DNA of 64,000 nt. Source: Rhizobium etli_C. GTDB taxonomy: Bacteria; Pseudomonadota; Alphaproteobacteria; Rhizobiales; Rhizobiaceae. Location of the stretch: NCBI RefSeq assembly GCF_014198605.1, contig NZ_JACIHU010000004.1. One strand, given 5' to 3'. Made by a program: the position numbers and the translations under genes. Below are positions 60,015-64,000 of the stretch, piece after piece (position 1 is the first letter of the stretch; each line of letters begins with the position of its first letter). The notes under the pieces are model-generated. The model did not search any database. It was not told the origin of the DNA and saw only the letters and a list, made by a program, of their open reading frames with translations.

Positions 60015-61700
60015 ATGCGTGATCAGCTTCAAGTCAAGCCGAAACTGAGTAGTTTGCTTTTGCTGACGATTGCTGTTCTCGTCACCCATTGGATGGCCTT
60101 CTTCAATGAGGGAATCTTTGCCGAGGATTCTGGTTTATTTCCAACGTTGATCTACAATGATTGGATCGCCATCGCGGACATGTTTTCTTCAGCAGGCGTG
60201 CCGGTCTTTACGTATTATGTTTGGCCGATGGGCTTCACAGGCAATGTTCTTCTTTTGAAGTCCATTGTGATAATCGGCGTCTATTTTATTGCGATCTTCT
60301 CCTATCTCCTCGCTTCGAAGTCCGGATTTTTTTCGGAGCGAGAGGCTTTGGTGCTCGCAATATTCACACAGTTGCTGCCACTCCCCACAATCACGGTTAT
60401 TTTTACCTATTCGATATACTTTAATGCCTATGCCCTTTTTCTGTTGGCTACATATTTATTTCTGTCCATCGAATGGGTGCGCGGAAGGAGCCACTATCTC
60501 TTCCGCGGACTGGCACTTTGCATTTATTTCATAGCATTCACGCTCAACTCCTTGCTGGTGCTCTATGCGGCTGGTTTCGTGCTCGTCTACGCTGTGTGGC
60601 TGAGAAGGACAGGGCGCCGAGTTCGTCATGCACGGGAATTGATCTCGACATTTTCGTCATTCTGCCTGGCCCGGGCGGATTTCACCATTCTACCCCTCGC
60701 TTACTGGATTTATAAGGCAATTTTCTACCAAAGATCCGGGCAATACAGTAATTACAATAGCTTCACCTTAGAGGTTGAAAGCATTGCAAGGAATTCCTAC
60801 CAGTTCATTGTTAATGGTATAGTCTTTCCCTTTGCGAAGTCCCTTGCTGTTTGGGATTCGTATCTCTACCTGGCCGCTGCGGTCTGTTCGATCTTTTTTG
60901 TCGCGTGCTTTATGCTCTTGAACAGCGGAGATGCTCGAAACGCACAGCCAGATGAACGACGCGGCGGCGGTTTCAAGATTGTCGGCTTTGGGATCTTTCT
61001 GCTGCTGTGTGGAACGGTCCCCTATATACTTGTCGGTAAGAGCCCTGCGCCCGGCGTGTTGATGAGAAACTCAATGCTTATGCCGTTGCCGTTAGCCGTG
61101 GTGGGCATCGGCATATGGCGAGTCCTCAAATTCAGATCGCCGATCCTTCAAAGCCAGAGCGTCTCAATTGTATTGTTTGTAGCACTGCTCACCGTGTTCA
61201 CCGGCCGGTGGTGGGAGAGTTACGCCTCATGGCAAGCACGGGCAGCGAAGGATCTGGCTGTCTCTCAATATCTGGCTGATCATCCTGAATGGTCTGCTTT
61301 TTCGGTTTATTGGATAGTCGACAACCTTCCGCTGACTAAGGAAGTATCGGAGTACGGTTTTGCCGACTATACTTCTAAATTTCGCATGCTTTGGGGCGGG
61401 CAAACCAGGATGGCTTTTACGCCCGCCCACATCTTGTTCTTCGGAGTTGATACAAAGCCGGGCGTGAGACCTGTCCACTCCAAACTTCCTGATCGCATCG
61501 CATTTTTCTGCAATGCCTGGGCCAGCGCGAGGGATATCGATCTGCGCGGCCCACAAGCCGAACTGGAAATCAGAACCACGCAAAAATCATGGAACGATGC
61601 TTCCGTCGCATATGGATACCTCTATTACCGCTTTATCGATCCGAGTGGCTTGAAAAAATATCTGGCTGAACTCGTGAATGTAACAGTGAGGGCGGTTTGA
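60015..61700 (+). CDS. Polytopic membrane protein, GT-C-like glycosyltransferase candidate
   Basis: 561 residues from ATG 60015 (a TTG at 59994 is possible). About 10-11 membrane helices (LLLLTIAVLVTHWMAFF, SYLLASKSGFFSE region, YFNAYALFLLATYLFLSI, and others), then a soluble C-terminal part (about 430-561). The first external loop has GIFAEDSGLFPTLIYND, where the acidic Glu-Asp pair resembles the catalytic site of GT-C enzymes that use polyprenyl-phosphate sugars. The stop overlaps the next start (TGATG), so it is coupled to the flippase-like gene. By eye the region is less GC-rich than its neighbours. No firm family match; the function is inferred. Confidence 0.65.
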   Translation: MRDQLQVKPKLSSLLLLTIAVLVTHWMAFFNEGIFAEDSGLFPTLIYNDWIAIADMFSSAGVPVFTYYVWPMGFTGNVLLLKSIVIIGVYFIAIFSYLLASKSGFFSEREALVLAIFTQLLPLPTITVIFTYSIYFNAYALFLLATYLFLSIEWVRGRSHYLFRGLALCIYFIAFTLNSLLVLYAAGFVLVYAVWLRRTGRRVRHARELISTFSSFCLARADFTILPLAYWIYKAIFYQRSGQYSNYNSFTLEVESIARNSYQFIVNGIVFPFAKSLAVWDSYLYLAAAVCSIFFVACFMLLNSGDARNAQPDERRGGGFKIVGFGIFLLLCGTVPYILVGKSPAPGVLMRNSMLMPLPLAVVGIGIWRVLKFRSPILQSQSVSIVLFVALLTVFTGRWWESYASWQARAAKDLAVSQYLADHPEWSAFSVYWIVDNLPLTKEVSEYGFADYTSKFRMLWGGQTRMAFTPAHILFFGVDTKPGVRPVHSKLPDRIAFFCNAWASARDIDLRGPQAELEIRTTQKSWNDASVAYGYLYYRFIDPSGLKKYLAELVNVTVRAV

Positions 61701-62686
61701 TGATACGCGGCCTCTTCAATCATCAACGCCTGCAGATGCTTATGGCCTCGGCAATAAGCCTTCTCTTCCTGATATTCCTGCTAAAGGCAGTGGATTGGGA
61801 GGAAGCTATCCGCATTTTTCGGAGCGGAATATCCGTCACATCGCTCCTGTGGTTTACGCTTGTTACCTTCGGCATTGCTGTGGGTTATGCGGTGCGATGG
61901 CGCCTGTTGCTAGACGGTAGGATTGGTTACGGGACGTCCCTCATGGCCTCCCTGCTCGGTCTTGGCACCAACATGTTCCTTCCTGCGAGAGGCGGAGACC
62001 TTTTACGTGTGCATTACAGCCGTGTCGTCGCGACTGTCCCCTACGCCGACGCTCTTGGTAAGCTACTGATCGAAAAAATGGTTGACCTGGTGACGATCAT
62101 TTCTGTCGGTATATTTTCCTTGGTCTTGCTGAGTCATACACTGAATTCCGAATACCGAAATGTTCTTCTGGTCATCATGTTTGGTACAATTGTTGGGATA
62201 TTTCTGTCGGCAGTTCTGGTAAGGTATTTCAGTGATCGGCTTGTCCCGATATTGCGACCCGTCTTCGGTCTCGTGCGGCTGCAGGATTTCTTTGACCGTC
62301 ACATTATTTTTTTCATCCGAAATTCCGCACGAAGCCTATCTCTTTCCGTGACCATCATTCCCGCTGTTCTGACGCTGGTTTTGTGGCTTTCGGCGTATGC
62401 GCTTGCGTATATCTGCGTGGCCCGTTTTGTCGGCGTCGCGCTGAGTTACCAAGAGGCGTTGTTCGTGCTGTTCGCCGGCGGATTGGGCCTGATGATCCCA
62501 GCGGCGCCATCCGGCGTCGGTACTTTCCACGCATCCGTCGTTTCGGCATTCGTAATACTGGGGCGTTCCCCCTCGGAGGGGCTGCTCCTGGCAACGGCCG
62601 TTCATTTTCTCTTTTTTGTGGTGTACGTCGTGCCAGCAGCCCTCATTCTGGGACATTGGCGATTGAACCGCTTAGCCCTGAGGTAG
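61700..62686 (+). CDS. Flippase-like membrane protein (UPF0104/AglD2-type)
   Basis: 328 residues from ATG 61700, overlapping the preceding stop by one base. About eight membrane segments with the family pattern: LWFTLVTFGIAVGYAVRWRL, GLGTNMFLPARGGDLLRVHY (the P-x-R-x-G-D/E loop), EKMVDLVTIISVGIFSLVLL, and the C-terminal LFAGGLGLMIPAAPSGVGTF (P-A-x-P-x-G-x-G). This is the lysylphosphatidylglycerol-synthase TM-like family, often beside polysaccharide genes and proposed to flip lipid-linked sugars. It is the middle gene of a three-gene set. Confidence 0.88.
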   Translation: MIRGLFNHQRLQMLMASAISLLFLIFLLKAVDWEEAIRIFRSGISVTSLLWFTLVTFGIAVGYAVRWRLLLDGRIGYGTSLMASLLGLGTNMFLPARGGDLLRVHYSRVVATVPYADALGKLLIEKMVDLVTIISVGIFSLVLLSHTLNSEYRNVLLVIMFGTIVGIFLSAVLVRYFSDRLVPILRPVFGLVRLQDFFDRHIIFFIRNSARSLSLSVTIIPAVLTLVLWLSAYALAYICVARFVGVALSYQEALFVLFAGGLGLMIPAAPSGVGTFHASVVSAFVILGRSPSEGLLLATAVHFLFFVVYVVPAALILGHWRLNRLALR

Positions 62687-62690
62687 CTCT

Positions 62691-64000
62691 GTGAAAGATT
62701 ATTTCTATTCTCTTGTGAGAAAGTACATTGGACTGTTTGTCCTGAGCCAGAATTCTGTGGTCGAGATCGATCCGACGACGCCGCTTCTGGTCGGTAAATT
62801 TCCTCAGGGAAAGGTCGCATTTCGTTCGAGCGCGCAACCGGCGGAATCTGTGAATGGATTTGACGAGCATAAGGTCGTTGAAATCGAACACGTCGCTGAC
62901 AACAAACCTGATTACCTGATCATCAGCGGCCTCATCCACTACGAACGAGACATCCAGAGCATGTTGGCTCAGGCACGTGCATTGTGCTCGCAAGAGACAC
63001 GGCTTGTGCTTACCTATTACAGCAGTATGTGGCGGCCGCTTGCGACTCTGGCATCCAAGCTCGGTCTGCGCCGGCGGGTTCCTGAATCGAATTGGCTTGC
63101 TCATGAAGACGTCCAGAATCTTCTGACGCTTGAAGACTTCGAGTTGATACGACTGGACCAGAAGGTCCTTGTCCCGGTTTACATCCCGCTTGTCAGTGGC
63201 TTTGTTAACCGTTGCCTTGCCCCTCTTCCGCTTCTTCGAACTCTCTGCCTTCTCAACATCGCGATTGCGAGGCCGATCGGCAATGCCGCGTCGAAGACCG
63301 TGCCATCGGTGTCAATTGTCGTTCCAGCGAGAAACGAGGCAGGAAATATCGAGGATATCGTCAAGCGACTGCCGGTTATGGGGCCGGATGATGAACTCAT
63401 TTTTATCGAAGGCAATTCAACCGACGCGACGTGGAAGGCGATCCAAGATGTGCAGCAGCGTTATGGTGGCGAGCGCACCATCCTGATCGACCAGCAGGAT
63501 GGCAAGGGAAAAGGCGACGCCGTCAGGAAGGGTTTTTCGCTGGCCACAAAGGAAGTCTTGATGATTCTCGACGCGGACATGACGGTCCCGCCCGAGGATT
63601 TGCCTAAATTCTACAATGCCATCAAGGACGGTAAAGGCGAGTTCATCAACGGCACTCGCCTCGTGTATCCCATGGAAAAGGAGGCCATGCGTTTCTTCAA
63701 CCTCCTCGGCAACAAGTTTTTCGCATTGGCTTTCTCCTTCGTCCTTGGCCAGAGATACAAGGACACCCTATGCGGAACCAAGGTGATCAGCCGCTCCAAT
63801 TATCTGAAGCTTCAGGCAAACAGATCCTACTTCGGTGATTTCGATCCCTTTGGCGATTTCGACCTGATCTTCGGTGCCGCGCGGATGGGCCTTAAGATCG
63901 TCGAGGTTCCGATCAGCTATCGCGAAAGACTCTACGGTGAAACGAACATCTCGCGTTGGCGCCACGGTGCCATCCTGTTGGCCATGCTGGTTTTTGCGGC
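62691..64000 (+). CDS. GT2 glycosyltransferase with an N-terminal methyltransferase-like domain (3' end outside window)
   Basis: At least 436 residues visible from GTG 62691, cut by the window edge. The N-terminal part (about 1-190; VVEIEHVADNKPDYLIISGL, IHYERDIQSMLAQARALCSQ, ETRLVLTYYSSMWRPL) looks like a degenerate class I methyltransferase fold without a clear glycine-rich motif I. A GT2 domain follows: VSIVVPARNEAGNIEDIVKR, LIFIEGNSTDATWKAI, the D-x-D in MILDADMTVPPEDLPKF, and LCGTKVISRSNYLKL with EVPISYRERLYGETNI, as in polyprenyl-phosphate mannose/glucose synthases (DPM1/GtrB). It probably makes Und-P-sugar for the GT-C-like protein. Four bases after the flippase stop. Confidence 0.85.
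   Translation, partial: MKDYFYSLVRKYIGLFVLSQNSVVEIDPTTPLLVGKFPQGKVAFRSSAQPAESVNGFDEHKVVEIEHVADNKPDYLIISGLIHYERDIQSMLAQARALCSQETRLVLTYYSSMWRPLATLASKLGLRRRVPESNWLAHEDVQNLLTLEDFELIRLDQKVLVPVYIPLVSGFVNRCLAPLPLLRTLCLLNIAIARPIGNAASKTVPSVSIVVPARNEAGNIEDIVKRLPVMGPDDELIFIEGNSTDATWKAIQDVQQRYGGERTILIDQQDGKGKGDAVRKGFSLATKEVLMILDADMTVPPEDLPKFYNAIKDGKGEFINGTRLVYPMEKEAMRFFNLLGNKFFALAFSFVLGQRYKDTLCGTKVISRSNYLKLQANRSYFGDFDPFGDFDLIFGAARMGLKIVEVPISYRERLYGETNISRWRHGAILLAMLVFA

Noticed and set aside
1..64000. CRISPR arrays, rRNA, tRNA, insertion sequences with transposase.
   Set aside because: None seen: no regularly spaced repeats, no recognisable RNA genes and no transposase motif in any frame I examined.

Overview
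The window looks like chromosome or large-replicon DNA of a Rhizobium (R. leguminosarum/etli group). The reasons are the high GC coding style, the TIGR03808 Tat-exported protein, a class 3 (rhizobial-type) L-asparaginase, betIBA, an APS-reductase type cysHDN, a two-gene DUF47-pit phosphate uptake operon with a PHO-box-like site, and RIME-like intergenic palindromic elements. This is judged from protein features only; no database search was possible.

Layout. 1-24.3 kb: mixed housekeeping and accessory genes. These are two c-di-GMP proteins (one cut by the left edge), the DUF47/PiT operon, a NUDIX hydrolase, LysR and DeoR regulators, two GSTs, an asparaginase, two MFS exporters (one divergent from a cysteine-rich regulator across a perfect palindrome), a quinone oxidoreductase, an orphan ParD antitoxin and an HdeD-like protein. 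24.4-28.4 kb: betIBA, oxidising choline to glycine betaine, with a 28-bp near-palindrome before betI and a MITE-like element between betB and betA. 28.5-31.8 kb: VOC protein, a DUF6152/membrane-protein pair, LysR and a divergent SDR. 31.8-36.1 kb: an Rrf2-family regulator divergent from cysH-cysD-cysN (assimilatory sulfate activation and APS reduction). 36.3-49 kb: adenylate cyclase/TPR protein, YHS protein, AraC-SDR pair, exported hydrolase, peroxiredoxin-like protein, class A PBP, NmrA-LysR pair and a LacI regulator. 49.5-51 kb: DegP/HtrA protease with a clear terminator.

52.3-59.6 kb is a phage-derived block on the minus strand: tail-fibre-like gene (frameshifted), hexapeptide acetyltransferase, OafA-type acyltransferase, holin, GH24 endolysin, overlapping Rz/Rz1-type spanins, a 619-aa SGNH-hydrolase-like protein and a DUF1515-like protein. 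No integrase, terminase, portal or capsid gene is seen, so it is a remnant or one end of a larger element. A 63-bp broken copy of the holin 5' end lies upstream of the acyltransferase, so near-identical holin starts flank that cargo gene.

60.0-64.0 kb (+ strand, less GC-rich by eye) is a tightly coupled set: a GT-C-like polytopic membrane protein, a flippase-like (UPF0104/AglD2-type) protein and a polyprenyl-phosphate-sugar-synthase-like GT2 (cut by the right edge). Together they look like a three-component surface-glycan modification system analogous to phage gtr serotype-conversion operons; this is inference.

Three genes appear to carry single-base frameshifts (MmcQ/YjbR near 8771, SDR near 9662, tail fibre near 58964). 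These may be true decay or sequencing errors and should be checked against reads.
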